From Piliocolobus tephrosceles (taxonomy: Eukaryota > Chordata > Mammalia > Primates > Cercopithecidae), in NCBI RefSeq assembly GCF_002776525.5, contig NC_045436.1, positions 46,531,552 through 46,595,551 of the forward strand: a DNA stretch of 64,000 nucleotides, given 5' to 3'. Position numbers and translations under genes: made by a program. Positions 14,035-26,388 of this stretch are shown piece after piece. A model generated the notes under the pieces. The model saw only the letters and a program-made list of their open reading frames with translations, had not been told where the DNA came from and searched no databases. Within the stretch, counting starts at the first letter, position 1. Every line of letters begins with the position of its first letter.

Positions 14035-14160
14035 TTGTTATCTTATTTGATATTTATTAACCAGATGAGGAAACTGAGGCTCAGAGAGTATAAACTTTGC
14101 CCAAGTCGTCTATTATATAGCAAAGATGGTACTTAAGCTCAGTTTTGTTGACTATAGGTC
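14035..14160 (+). repeat. MIR SINE core
   Basis: Holds the conserved MIR core phrase ccagatgaggaaactgaggc followed by cagagag and cccaagtc. Confidence 0.75.
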
Positions 14161-14164
14161 TCAA

Positions 14165-14872
14165 CAATTTCATTCCTTCAACCAAACATTTAATGGGTGC
14201 CCTGCTGGTGACTGTCACATGCCAGGGGTTTGAGACATGGAACTGAATAAAGCATTGTTTCTTTCCTGGAGGGCCTCTAGGTCTGTGGCAAAACTCTTCA
14301 GCATTCCAGAGAATGTCAGATGGTGTGTGTTGCTCCAGAAAGGGATGACAGTGCAGGTAGGGGTTGTGGGAAGGAAAGGAGAAAGGACTAACTAATTTGT
14401 CTCCTGTCCTCTGTTTGTCTACTGGATCTGCAGTCCCAAGCCTTGCTCAGGTATTTTAACATTGTCTATCGAATAGGTCCCAGGAACTTACCTTTGACAT
14501 GTTTTATTCATTTATTCAACAGTATTTATTAAGCATATACTGTGAACATATACTATGTTCTAGCAGCCAGGTATATAGAGGTGAAGAAGGAGGAAAAGAG
14601 CTAAATTTTAGTGGGAACACAGATAATAAACAAAAATAAAAACAAAAGCAAAAGCAAAATCCAAACCAAAGAAACAAGGGAATATAAGCTGGTGATAAAA
14701 CAAGGTGAGATGATAAAGAGTAACTGAGGAGCTACTCCAGAAGGCATAGCCTCTTTCAGTAGGTGGCATTCCAGCTAAGCCAAGAATGGTAAGGAGGAGC
14801 CAGGTTGGCAAATTCTAGGGGAGGGCATTCCAAGCAGAGAGAACAGCTGGTACAAAGGCCTGAGGGGGAAAA
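14165..14872 (-). repeat. L2 LINE, two adjoining reverse-oriented pieces
   Basis: About 14165-14400 and 14500-14872 read as reverse-complement L2 3' end: attcatttattcaacagtat with tactatgttctag, then gggaacacagataataaac, and later ggcattccaagcagagagaa and tacaaaggcctgagg. The order of these pieces is that of L2 in reverse. Confidence 0.7.
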
Positions 14873-16089
14873 AGGTTATTACTCTCTCAGTTTTGGAAGA
14901 AGAAGACAGAGCTGTGTGGCACTAAAAGATTCATCCAGTATCACTAGCTTGTTATTTAAGCAGCTGACATTAGACATCTAATGTCCGGGCTTCCTCTGGA
15001 GATAAGCAGTCATTGGTGCGTGTCTTTATAACAGCTGCAGGAGTTGCTGCTCATTTTAAGTGACTGGCATGCACTGTCAGGCAAAAGGAAGAACTGTTCT
15101 GGAATTGGCTGTTCTTCAGCTGAGGAAATTTAGGATTGTGTCCTCTTAGGATGGTTCCAAGCCAAACAGGACATCCTGGTATCTGGAGTCACAATGCAAC
15201 TGGAATGCTTTTCATATATTCAGTATGCTCATATTAACTATCCACTGCCAGACACTGAGTATAAAGTCGGGAACAAATAAAGTCTTTGCCTTCAAGGAGC
15301 TTGTATCTGACGACATTAAGGCCAGGTGTTGCAGAATGGCTTATGTAATTTACACATGGTTTGCTTAGGTTCTCTTTAGTTTATACGTTATTTGACTACA
15401 TTTAGAACTCTTGTATTTGTTGGGCATTTGAACAAAGAGGGAAGTGACACCAATTTTCAGGATTTCAATTCTCCCACCACAATACCAGCTGAGTTCTTTT
15501 CATAGTGGGAATTCTTCTCTTGAAGATACATGTAGTTTCAATTATTCTTGCCTATAAAGATCTTGAGCATAGCATTACCACTGGCATCATTGAAATCTGC
15601 CAGGTAGAATGTCTTATTTCTACAGTTCCATTCTATAATGTAGATTCAGACTCACCCAGTGCATTCTCACCCCTACTTAGCTTCTGTCTCTCAGGTCAGG
15701 GTCATTTCTACGTGGTTCCTGGCCCCATAGTTTGTTATATGAGAAACAGAAACATATCACTCAATAGTCCAAACCTCCTAAAGCCAATTGAAATCTTTCC
15801 ATAATTTAGGCTAGCTAGAAGAAAAAGTCAGGGGAGAAAAAACCCAAACTACATTTTACACTAACCTTTTGACACAAGGGATGACATCACCTGTGTGAAT
15901 ATATAATTCACAGGGTATAATTTATGCCCTCACATCTTACTAACTCATTGGAAAATTCTCCTAATAGAACTTGAAACCCCCATAGAACAGCTACTTTACA
16001 ATTTTTTTCTTGTCTTCAGAAGCAAATATTAACAGACTCTGTGTATGGTCTGTTGTTCTTAATCAAAGTTTTGTAAACAGTTTCCTATA
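14873..16089. other. Unassigned sequence with a short L2-like piece
   Basis: About 15230-15315 has reverse L2 3'-end wording (ccagacactgagtataaag, then tcaaggagcttgta). Nothing else is recognised. Confidence 0.5.
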
Positions 16090-16605
16090 GCCTTTTGTTA
16101 GTTGTCTGTTGCTGGAATAGCAAATTACCACAAATGAACAGTTATAAAGCAGCACATATATATTATCTTAAAGCTCTGTAGGCCAGAAGTCTGACAACTG
16201 GTCTCACTGGGCTAAAGTTAAGGTATCAATAGGTTCAGTTACTTTCTGAAGGCTCTAGGGAAGAATTTGCTTCATTGCCTTTCCTGCTTCTAGAGGTCAT
16301 CTGTACTATCTGACTCCTGGTCCCCTTCTTCCATCTTCAAAGTCAGCAACATTGCATCTCCATGACTTTTTAACCCTCACCAAATCTCTCTTTAACCAAA
16401 GCCAGGAGAGGATCTCCATTGTTAATTATTCATGTGATTGGATTGGGCCTACTTGGATAATACAGGCAATATTTTCCTCTCAGTGTCTGTAACCATAATC
16501 ACATTTTCAAAGTCCCCTTTGCTTTGCAATGTAAGGCAACATATTCATGTGTTCTGAGAATGAGAATGTAGACATGTTTAGGGCCATTGTTTTGCCCATC
16601 ATACC
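16090..16605 (-). mobile_element. MLT1-family MaLR LTR (MLT1C/D-like), reverse
   Basis: Recognised by ttagttgtctgttgctgg, caaattaccacaaatg, aggccagaagtctgac, ctttctgaaggctctaggg, gggcctacttggataat and tttgcccatcatac in the order expected for a reversed MLT1 LTR. An old relic of a MaLR retroelement. Confidence 0.8.
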
Positions 16606-16804
16606 TTTCTCTAAAAAATAAATAATAATAAAATGCATTGAAAACTGGATGCACGTAACTCTTATAAACACCCTGTATAGAAATCCCCATTTCCAATGTC
16701 GATATATATGTATGTTTCTCTAAATAAAGGGAGGAAAAAGTCTTCACTTTCTATCACAAATAAAGTGAGGAAAAGTTTTGATTAAGTCACTTTGACTTTA
16801 AAAC

Positions 16805-16853
16805 TCCCCTCCCTTCCCCTCTCCTCCCCTCCCTTTCTCTTCCTTTCCCTCCT
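16805..16853 (+). repeat. Pyrimidine-rich (CCCTT)n-like tract
   Basis: A nearly pure C/T stretch of about 48 bp. Low complexity. Confidence 0.75.
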
Positions 16854-17034
16854 GAATGTCGGTGGAAGGAAAGTGAGAGAAATATCTGTGCTTTTGGCTA
16901 CTCAGCTTCTCTTGTCTTCTTGTAACAAAAATGTCCTCTTAGCCTTTGGTGGGGGAAGTGGGGGTTCTGTTTTTTCATTCATATTGTGATATTCAGGTAG
17001 AGTTTCCAATCATAATACTCCTCTAGCTCCTTGT

Positions 17035-17360
17035 CTCAGAGCTGTGCACATGATCCAATTCTGTCCAATTAGATTATCATATTCCCCTAGATATTGTGAT
17101 TGGCTCAGTAGCGGACATGTAACTTAAGCTGAGCCAACCAGAATACTTCCCTGAGATTTGTTTCCTAAGTAGCTCTCTGGGGGAAATTTTCTCTTTCTTT
17201 ATTACAAGAAACCTGAAAGTGTACGATTTAGAGTTGTTGGTTCTATGTCTCCCACCACTTGGGGAAACAAATCTGATGAGAGATGATCCTGGGGAGTTAC
17301 TCCTTGAGGTCTTCAAAGCTTCTTTGCTTCCTCTTTGAGTCTATGATTAAACAAGTGTGT
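17035..17360 (+). mobile_element. Possible old MaLR (MLT1-like) LTR
   Basis: The run gattggctcag, gctgagccaaccagaat, ttccctgagatttg and later cccaccacttggggaaa recalls a diverged MLT1 LTR. Divergence is high and ends are not seen. Confidence 0.35.
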
Positions 17361-18509
17361 TACTAATTAATCTCCTTTTTGTTTAGCCTTGTTTGTATTG
17401 AGAGTTGTTTCTTGCACTTAAAAAACGTCCCAATCAGTAGAGGTGATTTTCCCTCTCCTAATGCCTATTTTCTTTGACTTTGCTACTTATCCTGCTAATT
17501 CACTGGGTTTCAGAGCCAAATCTAAAGTTGAGGATGTCTCTTATGGGAAAAAAGATTAAGAAATAATCAGAGGAGATTCTGAAATGAGTCCAGATGATAT
17601 TGCTTATGCTAATTCTTAGGTTACATTCTGGAAAACTTCACCCCCTATTTTATAATCCATTTTACACTGTATAAACTCAGCTAATTAGAGAGAATTATGT
17701 ACAGATGCCAGTAATCCTATTAATACAATGCAGTAATATGAAAGTTTGAAATCTGAACACTTTCTGTTTCCTTTCTGTTTCAATTAGCAAGGTTCCGCAG
17801 TGAAATTAAAATCCTTAAAAAGAAAATCTCCCCTCTCATTTCTTTTTATTTTGCTTCTGGAACTAATATATTCCCAAGAAAACCTTCAAAGGCAAATTAT
17901 TCTGAACTCAGATGTCTCATGCATCCCATTTTCCGAAGTTCAGTAAGTTATATAAGAACATTTTTATTGCAACCCCATATCTAGAACATTCTGACTCAAA
18001 TATAGGAAGTGCCAATTTTCCTATGTAATTTTGATTTTCCCAAGAGCATAATTCTGAGACACAAAAATAGTTGTCCCTTGGTGTATGTTTTCAACATACA
18101 AGCAGAGGTCCAGCATGTACTTTTTAATGCATTGCAAAATGCAATTCCAGAATGAATTGGTAGTTAGAAGAATGGCCCAACAACCATATGAAGTCAAGCT
18201 ACTCACTTCACATTAAATCACAGAATGACCTCTAAGTGGAGGTGCTTAATTACATTTACTGAATAGGACATCTCTTCTATATTCTTTTGAAGTATGGAAA
18301 TAATTCCTCATCTCTAACCTGGGAGATCACCATCACAAAACAAATTTAGCTTTGTGCTCAAAATGATGTAGTAGTACTTGTACTAGCTATTGAATTGAGG
18401 GTTTGTCTCAGTTCCCCAGGACATGAGACACATTTCATGCAGTGAATCAGAACCAGAACTGCCTAGTCCTCTTGGTAAATGGAAATAGTTCATCTCAGCA
18501 CAGGTACTT
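17361..18509. other. Unassigned AT-rich sequence
   Basis: I see no repeat family, open frame of note or RNA gene in this stretch. Confidence 0.5.
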
Positions 18510-19560
18510 TAATCAATTTATTTATGTAGTTTCTCACCATGTATTTTCTGAACATAAGTTAGGCACTTGATATATAAGGTGGATAAAACAGACCTGATTT
18601 CTGTTGTCATTGAGCTCTTAGCCTAATTGGAAATGCAGACACCAAACAAATAACAAGTAAAAGTATAATTAAAAATTTTCCTGTGTATTACAAGGAAAAG
18701 GTCCGAATTCGGTGAGAAAGAATAGTGGTAGGGGCACACTTTAAGTTGGGTAGCTAGGAATACCTCTAGAAAAAGATGATATTTCATCTGAGATCTGAAT
18801 TTGAAGGATGAAAAAGAACTAATCAAGGGAGGACTATAAGGAAGAGGGTCCTAGGCATAGAAGGAGCATCCAGTGGAGAATAAATAGCAATTTTAGAGGG
18901 TTATGGTTAAGCAAATAAATTGCAATTCTTAAAGAACCTTATGTGCACTGTTATCTGGAGCTGGTAAGTGATAGAGTAGTAAGAGTACACAGAATATACA
19001 ATTATATAATGCTTAGTTCATCTTAAATCAGGTTATGAGTTGTAAATTTTTTTTTCATGTATGTGAAGTTATTGAAATATTTTGAAAATAAGAGAGTCAT
19101 TATCTCATTTACATTTCAGAGGAATCATTTGTGCTCCTGTTTGGAGAATGGACTGGAGGGCAATCTTAGTCAAAGCAGGGTGACTTCTTAGGAGATGATT
19201 ATAATACACTATACAGGAGATACAGTGACTTGGACTAGAGTAAGGCCAATGAAGATGGGAACAATCAAATGTATTTGAGATATATATTTGAAGAGAGCAT
19301 CAACAGATTTTAGTGATGGGTTGGATGTGGGGAATGATGTCAATAAATCTACTCTGAGTGTCTGGATGGGTAGTGGTGGAATTTAGTGATCTGGAAAAGA
19401 CTTGAAAGAAGAGATTTTGAAGCTAGGGCAAGAGTTCAGTTTTAGAAATGTTAAGCTTTTAAGCTTGAAAATGCCTATGGTACATCTCAGTGGAGATATC
19501 AATTAGGCAGTTATGTGTACTAGTTCAGAAGTGAGTTTTGGGCTAGAGATTTGAGATCAA
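18510..19560 (-). repeat. L2-like LINE, reverse orientation (old)
   Basis: Phrases in reversed L2 3'-end order: tttatttatgtag, taagttaggcacttgatat, aaacagacctgatttc, a tgatatttcatctgagatctg block and gcatagaaggagcatcc. Further right gaatggactggagggcaatc and gttggatgtgggg follow. The first half is the firmer part. Confidence 0.5.
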
Positions 19561-20049
19561 AAGCACATAAATTCTGTTTTTTACTTTTTATCTTGAAATA
19601 ATTTTGGACACACAAAATTGAAAAATAGTACAAAAATCCTGTATGTATCCAGATTCCACAAATGTTAATATCTGACATTACCATAGTATAATGATAAAAC
19701 CAGGACACTACCATCAATACAGCGCTATCTAACCTACGAACTTCATTCAAATTTTACCAATCATTCTTTTTGTCATCTGGGATCTAAATTTAGGATGTTC
19801 TTACGTCCTTTTTGTCATCTAGAATCTAAATGTAGGATCACACATTGCTTTCAGTTGTAATGTCTCCTCAGTCTGCTTTAATCTGGAATAATTCCTTTGT
19901 CTTTCATAACTATGACATTTTTGAAGAGTATTGGCCAGATATATTGCTAATGTTCCTCAGTTTGGGCTTGTCTGAATGAATCTATATGCCTAAGTTCAAA
20001 GCATACATTTTTGATAAGCAAAATGTTTCAGAAGCAAAAAGAAGAGTGA

Positions 20050-20392
20050 ACTGCTTGTGCTACTGAAAGAGTGGGAAGATGTGATGTGCAACTTCCATCA
20101 CTTACTTAAAAGAAAACTGCTTTCCTTGGATGTACTCCATTTCCTCCTCCTCTTCCCTGTGAGTTGGAATGCAGGCAAGGTGATGACCACTTGGAACATA
20201 AAAAATGAGGACAAAACTCTTGAGGTGTGGAGCAATTAGAAGAAACCTGGGTTTTGGAATAACCTCATGGAACCAAGCTGTCTCATTAGCCTAGATCACC
20301 TGTCTATCTCTGTGAGGGACAATAAACTTTTGTTTTGTCACTGTATTTTAAGTATTTTTCATAGCACCATAGACTGCATCTTAACTAATATA
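20050..20392 (+). mobile_element. MLT1-like MaLR LTR (source of the copied 46-bp segment)
   Basis: Old LTR wording including aagatgtgatgtgcaacttc, atgcaggcaaggtgatg, caataaacttttgttttgtc and the terminal ttaactaatat. Its first 46 bp recur almost unchanged at 21835-21880. Confidence 0.6.
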
Positions 20393-20542
20393 ATAAATAA
20401 AAGACTAATCTTTGAGCACCATAACTAGCAGAGGAAGGCCTTCCTGCATCTTACCATTAGTTTTGGCTACCAAGCAAGTGGGGAGGGGCAGAAGTGACAG
20501 AGTTAGGAATAAAGAGGAAACTCACCACATGTCACTTTTGTC

Positions 20543-20700
20543 TTTTCTTTTTTAGATGAGGTCTCACTCTGTCACCCAGGTGGGAGTGCAATGGCATGAT
20601 CATAGCTCACTGCAACCTCTAACTCCTGAGTTCAAGAGATTCTCTCACTTCAGTCTCCAGAGTAGCTGGAACTACAGACATGTGCCCCCCATGCCTGGCT
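20543..20700 (-). mobile_element. Alu fragment (old, monomer-length)
   Basis: Reverse Alu from gatgaggtctcactctgtc to atgcctggct, about 155 bp. The remainder of the dimer is absent. Diverged, AluJ-like. Confidence 0.85.
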
Positions 20701-21834
20701 CCCATACCTCTCTTTTGCATAGCAGAATTCTCTTCTGAAGCACCTCAACTGGGAATGAGGATAATCTTTGACTTTTAATGAATTTCCGAGTTTTGACTAT
20801 TACATAAGTCCCACCATTTTAATTACCGAAATCAGATTAGTCTTGGGACTACAGAAACCAGAAGATGCTTATTATTTGAGATGGTGGAAAAAGTTATCAG
20901 TCCAGTGGTAGAATGTCCTCAAAGGACAAGAAAGAACAAACCTAATAAAATTTCAACAGGCAACAGTGGGGAGCTACAATTATTTTGTTTGTACTTCATC
21001 TGGTTTCTTCTTTAAACATAATAGTTCCATACAAATTTGAAGACAAAAAGATTGAAAAATAATAAGCTAAGTATTCAACTAAATATTAAAAATAACAATA
21101 ATAGAGTAAACCCAAACAATATAAAAGAAAGAAAATAATAATGATAAGAACATAAATTAAGAAAATGGAAATCAAACAAACAACATAAAATTAAATAAAC
21201 CAAAAGCTAATTATTGGAAATGAGTACAAAATTGATCAACTTGGTCCAACATTGAACAAGATAAGCTAAGAGAAGTCATAAATAAACAATAGTAGTAATT
21301 AAATAGTAGGCATAATTATGGGTGAAGTAAAAGTAAAACGGTGAAAAAAATAGGAGACTACTATAAATAGATTTATGTTACTGGGTCAAAAAAGAGCTGG
21401 GACAAACACTTTTCTGGAAAAATGTAAATCACTAAAATTTATTAAAAAATAATTACAAAACCTAAAAAGACTTATAAGCACTAAAAATTTGAACTAGCAT
21501 TTAAATATCTACACACAACAGTGATACTGATCTCTGAACCTTTTAAGGATGAGTTTTGTGAAGGTTTTAAGGAAAAAAATCTAAATCTTATAAAATATGT
21601 CTATACAGTAGTAAAAGAGGATATATTCTTAATTTCCTTTCATAAGTCCAAGAACCTTGATACCCCAAACAGATAAGATACTATGAGGAAGAAAAATTAA
21701 AGGTCAGTCTCATTTATGAAGATAGTTACAGTAATGCTGAGGAAAATATTTTCAAATTATGTTTACTACTGAATAATAAAAATAAGACATCTTAACCAAG
21801 CAAGGGTCATGTCAAGAATATAAGGATGGTTTAT

Positions 21835-21880
21835 TTGTGCTACTGAAAGAGTGAGAAGATGTGATGTGCAACTTCCATCA
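21835..21880 (+). repeat. 46-bp direct copy of 20055-20100 inserted in the L1M
   Basis: Starts ttgtgctactgaaagagtg. It is 45/46 identical to 20055-20100 and the flanks differ immediately on both sides. The surrounding sequence is L1M ORF2, which resumes after it. Confidence 0.9.
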
Positions 21881-21933
21881 TGTAGAGCTAAAATTCTATA
21901 AAGTAATTTATTATAATCACAAACTAAAGATGG

Positions 21934-21972
21934 TTAGTCTGTGACTAAAGCCTAAAGTTAGTCACAGACTAA
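21934..21972. other. Perfect 15-bp inverted repeat with 9-nt loop
   Basis: ttagtctgtgactaa (21934-21948) and ttagtcacagactaa (21958-21972) are exact reverse complements. Each arm is also followed by agcct. It sits at the junction of L1M and a truncated MLT1 LTR. Confidence 0.9.
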
Positions 21973-22312
21973 AGCCTTTCTGAAGGCTTAAGGGGAAACC
22001 TTGTTTCCTTTTTCTAGCTTCTAAAAGCAGTCCACATTCCTTGGCTATGGACCTATCCTATACCTTCAAAACCAGCAGCGTTGTATGGTCCAGTCTTGTT
22101 CTCTCTGACTCTGACTCTCCTGACTTCTTCTTACAAGGATCCATGATTACACTTAACTTATAGACAATTCAGGATATTCCTCCCATCACAAAATTATTAA
22201 ATACATTTGCAAAGATCTTTTGCCATATAAGACAATATATTCACAGGCTGTTGGGATTAGGACTCAGACTTCTATGAGAGCTGTTGTTTTGCCTACTACA
22301 TCTTAGAAAAAT
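21973..22312 (-). mobile_element. MLT1-family LTR, reverse, one side missing
   Basis: Begins mid-LTR at cctttctgaaggcttaagg. Then come cattccttggctatgg, accagcagcgttgtatgg, ctctgactctgactctcctg, tttgccatataagacaatat and ttgcctactacatc, the order of a reversed MLT1C/D-like LTR. Its left part (the taacaaattaccacaaa side) is missing. Confidence 0.75.
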
Positions 22313-24823
22313 AAACCGATAAACTATAACATGTATTGAAAATTTAAAAATAAACAGCAACAAGAAAACTTAGCATTAGGAATAGAAAGATATTTCTGTA
22401 GTCCAGTGAATGGTATCTTTAGGAACATTTTATTTTAAAGTCAGGAGCTACACAAGAATTCTTATTGTCACTGCTTTCATGCAACGTTGTGCTGGAGCTC
22501 TTATCCAATGTAACAGATAAATAGAGAAGAAATGATAAAGCACCAGACAGGAAGAAAAAAAATTTTAGGCAGTGATTTTTCACATAGAAAATCAAAGAAA
22601 ATCTACAAACAAATATTAGAACTAATACGAAAGATCAACAAGGCTACTAAACACAAGATAAATTTATTGACATTGATGTTATTCCCATATACCAACCACA
22701 AACAAATAGAAAAGGCAAAATGTAATTTTTACTTTTATTCAATCCCTACCTTATGCCATACACAAACATCAATTCCATGTAGATTAAGGACTTAAATGTT
22801 TAAACCAAAACTGTGAAAATTTTAGAATTTTTATCCCTTGAAGGCAATGTAAGAAGTTAACTTTATAACATGAAGTAGGAAAAAAGTTCCTAAATATTAT
22901 TTTAAAAATGAGACCCATACAGAAAAGACTAAATTTGGCCACTTTAAAATAATGAACATCTCTCTCAAGAGACACATAAAGAGAGTGAAAAGACATCACA
23001 AATGGGAAGAAATTTTACAACAAATGTAATTGAAATAGGATTAATATTCAAAATACATAATGATCTGCAAATCAACAAAAGAGAGACTCAATAGACAAAT
23101 GGAGAAAAGGTTTGAATATGCACTTTACAAAAGAGGAGATTTAAGTGACTAGTAGAAATACAAAAATGTACTCACATCATTAAAATTAGATAAATAGAAA
23201 TTAAAACCACAACAAGATACCACTCTATACCCAATATATGGGACAAAATGCAAAAGCATTTTATTTTTGGGATGCAAGGATGTTTCAACATAAATAAATC
23301 CATAAATGTGATATACCACATTATCATAATGAAGGACAAAAGCTATATGATTATCTCAATAGATGCAGAAAAATATTTGACAAAATTCAACATACTTTCA
23401 TGATAAAAACTCTCAACAAATTAGGTGTAGAAAAAATGTATCTCAGCACAATAAAGATCATATGTGACAAGCCCATAGCTAACACCGTATTAAATGGTGA
23501 AAAGTTCAATGGGGGAAAAGCTTTTTCTCCAAGATTAGGAATAATACAAGAACACTCACTTTTACCACTTTAACCAACATAATACTGGACATACCAGGCA
23601 AAGCAATTGAAAGAAATAAAAGGCATTCAAATTGGAAAGGAAGAAGTAAAATTGTCTCTGCAGACAACATAATCATATACATAGACTCCACAAAAAACTG
23701 TTAGAGTGAATAAATGAATTCAGTAAAGCTGCAAGATAAAAAATCAACATCTAAAACTTAGTAGCATTTGTATATACTAACAACAAACTATTTGAAAAAA
23801 TTTAAGAAAAAAAATCCCCTTTATAATGGCTACCAAAAAAATCAGAATGAATTTAACCAAGGAGGTGAAATATGTGTATAATGAAAACTGTAAAATGCTA
23901 ATGAAAGAAATTGAACAAAACACAAATAAATAGAAAAATATCCCATGTTATAGATTGGAATAATTAATATTGTAGAATAAAATGCAAAGTGATCTATAGA
24001 TTCAATGCAATTCTTATCAAAATTCAAATGAGATTTTTTTTTACAGAACTAGGAAAAGCAATTTTAACATTTGTATGGGACCAGACTAGAACCTGGATAG
24101 CCAAAGCAATCTTAAGCCAAAAGAACAAAGCTGGAGACATCACACTACTTGATTTGAAAATATGCTATAAAGCCACAGTAATCAAAACAATATGGAACTG
24201 GCAAAAAAACAGACACATAATCAGTGGAGCAGAATAGAGAGCCCAGAAATAAGTCTATACATTTATGGTCAATGGATTTTGACAAAGATGTCAATAACAC
24301 ACAGTGGGTAAAGGACAGTTTCTTCAAGAATTGGTGCTGGGAAAACTAGATATCCATATGAAGAACAATAAAATTAGACCCTCATCTCTTATTATATACA
24401 AACATCAATTCAAAATGGATTAAATACTTAAATATAAGTCCTGAAACCATAATACTACTACAAGAAAACATAGAAGAAAAGCTCTATGACAGTGGTCTTG
24501 GCAATGATTTTTTTGGATGCAACCCCAAAAGCACAGGCAACGAAAGCAAAATAGACAAATAGGATTATATCAAACTAAAGAGCTTCTTCACAGCAAAGGA
24601 AACATTCAACCTAGTGAAGAGACAGCCTACAGAATGGAAGAAAATATTTGCAAACCACACATCTAATAAGTGATTAATATCTGAAATATATAAGAAACTC
24701 AAGCAACTGAGTATTAAGAAAACAGATTTTTTAAATGGGCAAAGGACCCGAATAGACATTTCTCAATGGAAGACATACAAATGGTAATCATCAGGGAGAT
24801 GCAAATCAAAACCACTATGAGAC

Positions 24824-25174
24824 TGATATCATTTGGCTCTGTGTCCCCACCCAAATCTCATTTTGTAGCTCCCAGAATTCCCATGTGTTGTGGGAGGGAC
24901 AAGTGGGAGATGATTGAATCATGGGGGTGGGTCTTTCTGTGCTGTTCTCATGATGTGAATGAGTTTCACAAGATCTGATGGTTTTAAAAATGGGAGTTGC
25001 CCTGCACAAACTCTCTTTTTGCCTGTAAGATGTGACTTGCTCCTCTTTTCCTTCCACCATGATTGTGAGGCCTTCCCAGCCATGTGGAACCGTAAGTTCA
25101 ATAAACCTCTTTCTTTTGTAAATTACCCAGTCTTGGATATGTGTTTATCAGCAGTGTGGAAACAGACTAATACA
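24824..25174 (+). mobile_element. THE1-type MaLR solo LTR
   Basis: Starts tgatatcatttggctctgtg and ends gactaataca, 351 bp. It includes cccaaatctcatttt, gttgtgggaggga, ttgaatcatgggggtgggtc, catgattgtgaggcc and taaacctctttc. Five-base flanks gagac (24819-24823) and gagat (25175-25179) are its target duplication; removing the LTR and one copy restores L1 sequence. Confidence 0.95.
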
Positions 25175-25897
25175 GAGATATAATGTCACACTCATTCGGA
25201 TGGGTATTATAAAAAGATGAAACATAAGAAATGTTGTCTAGGATTTGGAGAAAATGGAACTCTGCTAGAGGGTGGGAATATAAGTTACTATAGCCATTAC
25301 AGAAATCTGTATGGAGGCACCTCAAAAAATTAAAAACAGAACTATAATATGATCTGATAATCCTAATACTGGGTGCATATCCAAACAATATAAAAACAGT
25401 ATGTCAAAGAGATTTGCACTCTTGTGTTTACTGCAGCATTATTCACAATAGCAAAGATATAATATAAGCAAGGCGTTTGTGAACAGATGAATGGATAAAG
25501 AAAATGTAGTGTATATATACACAATGGAATACTGTTCATCCTAAAAAAAGAAGAAAATCCTGTCATTTGTCACAATATGGATGAACCTGTAGGATATTAT
25601 GCTAAGTGGAATAAATCAGGCACAGAAAGACAAATACTGCATGATGTTACTTACATGTGAAATCTAAAAATATAGAACTCATAGAAGCAGAGAATAGAAT
25701 GTTGGTTTCCAGAGGCTGGCGGTTGAGGGAACTGGGGAGATGTCAGTCAAAGACACACAATTTTAGTTCCGCAGAAGGAATAATTTCAAGATGTCTATTG
25801 TCTAAGTCTGTTATGGTGACTACAATTAATCATTATATTTCATATTTGAAAATTGCTAAGACAGGAGATTTTAGATGTTCTCACCACATGCACAAAA

Positions 25898-26388
25898 TAG
25901 GTGTTAACCAAATAATGGGTGGGTTTGATCACTTGGTGTATGACAGTCCAATGACCACAACCAAGGAGAATTTAACACAGGGATTTTATTACATGCAACA
26001 AGTAAAGAGGACACGTGGGATATTTCTCAAAGCAGTGCCTCTCCAAATAAAGGTGAAAACATCTTGTACTGGACTGGTTAACTTCATGGATGTAGAGATG
26101 GAGTAAAGGCAGTGCAAGCACAGTCACTGATCATGTTTCTATGTACGTCACATGTATAGAAAATGGTGAAAAAGCTCCTCTGTAGGCGAGATCTTAGAAT
26201 AGTAATGAGGAGAGTTTGCCAAAGTTCATCTCCAACTCAGGCCTTTCTGAATCTAACTGGTTTTTGTTTTTCTGGGGCTGAACTTCTTCCTGGAAGTGTT
26301 TTGAAACAATAATGACTCAAGGTACAAGTTACAAGTGGGTACTTTTTCACAGTACATACCCCCAAGCCCAGGGACTCTGGGTTACATA
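25898..26388 (-). mobile_element. LTR-like insertion, unnamed
   Basis: A block of about 490 bp that does not belong to the L1 3'UTR surrounding it; the L1 resumes near catgtgatgttatgcatgtg. On the minus strand it has an aataaaatccctgtg hexamer region close to its end, near the wording cttggttgtggtc, like an LTR R-U5 end. Family not recognised. Confidence 0.45.

Larger units (their letters stand above)
20945..23253 (+). mobile_element. Old L1M LINE (ORF2 region), carrying an MLT1 LTR and a 46-bp filler
   Basis: Degenerate ORF2 DNA in plus orientation. Landmarks in order: aaaccaaaagctaattattg with caaaattgatcaactt, then agtagtaattaa onward, the reverse-transcriptase stretch ggtcatgtcaagaatataag, taaaattctataaagtaatt, then (after the MLT1 piece) aacaagaaaacttagcatta, gcaacgttgtgctggagctc and C-terminal ORF2 wording. 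The L1 reads through on both sides of the MLT1 piece, so it is the older host. Frames are destroyed. Confidence 0.7.

Noticed and set aside
25657..26106. 149-codon frame as a gene
   Set aside because: It crosses from L1 3'UTR into the LTR-like block and has no family resemblance.
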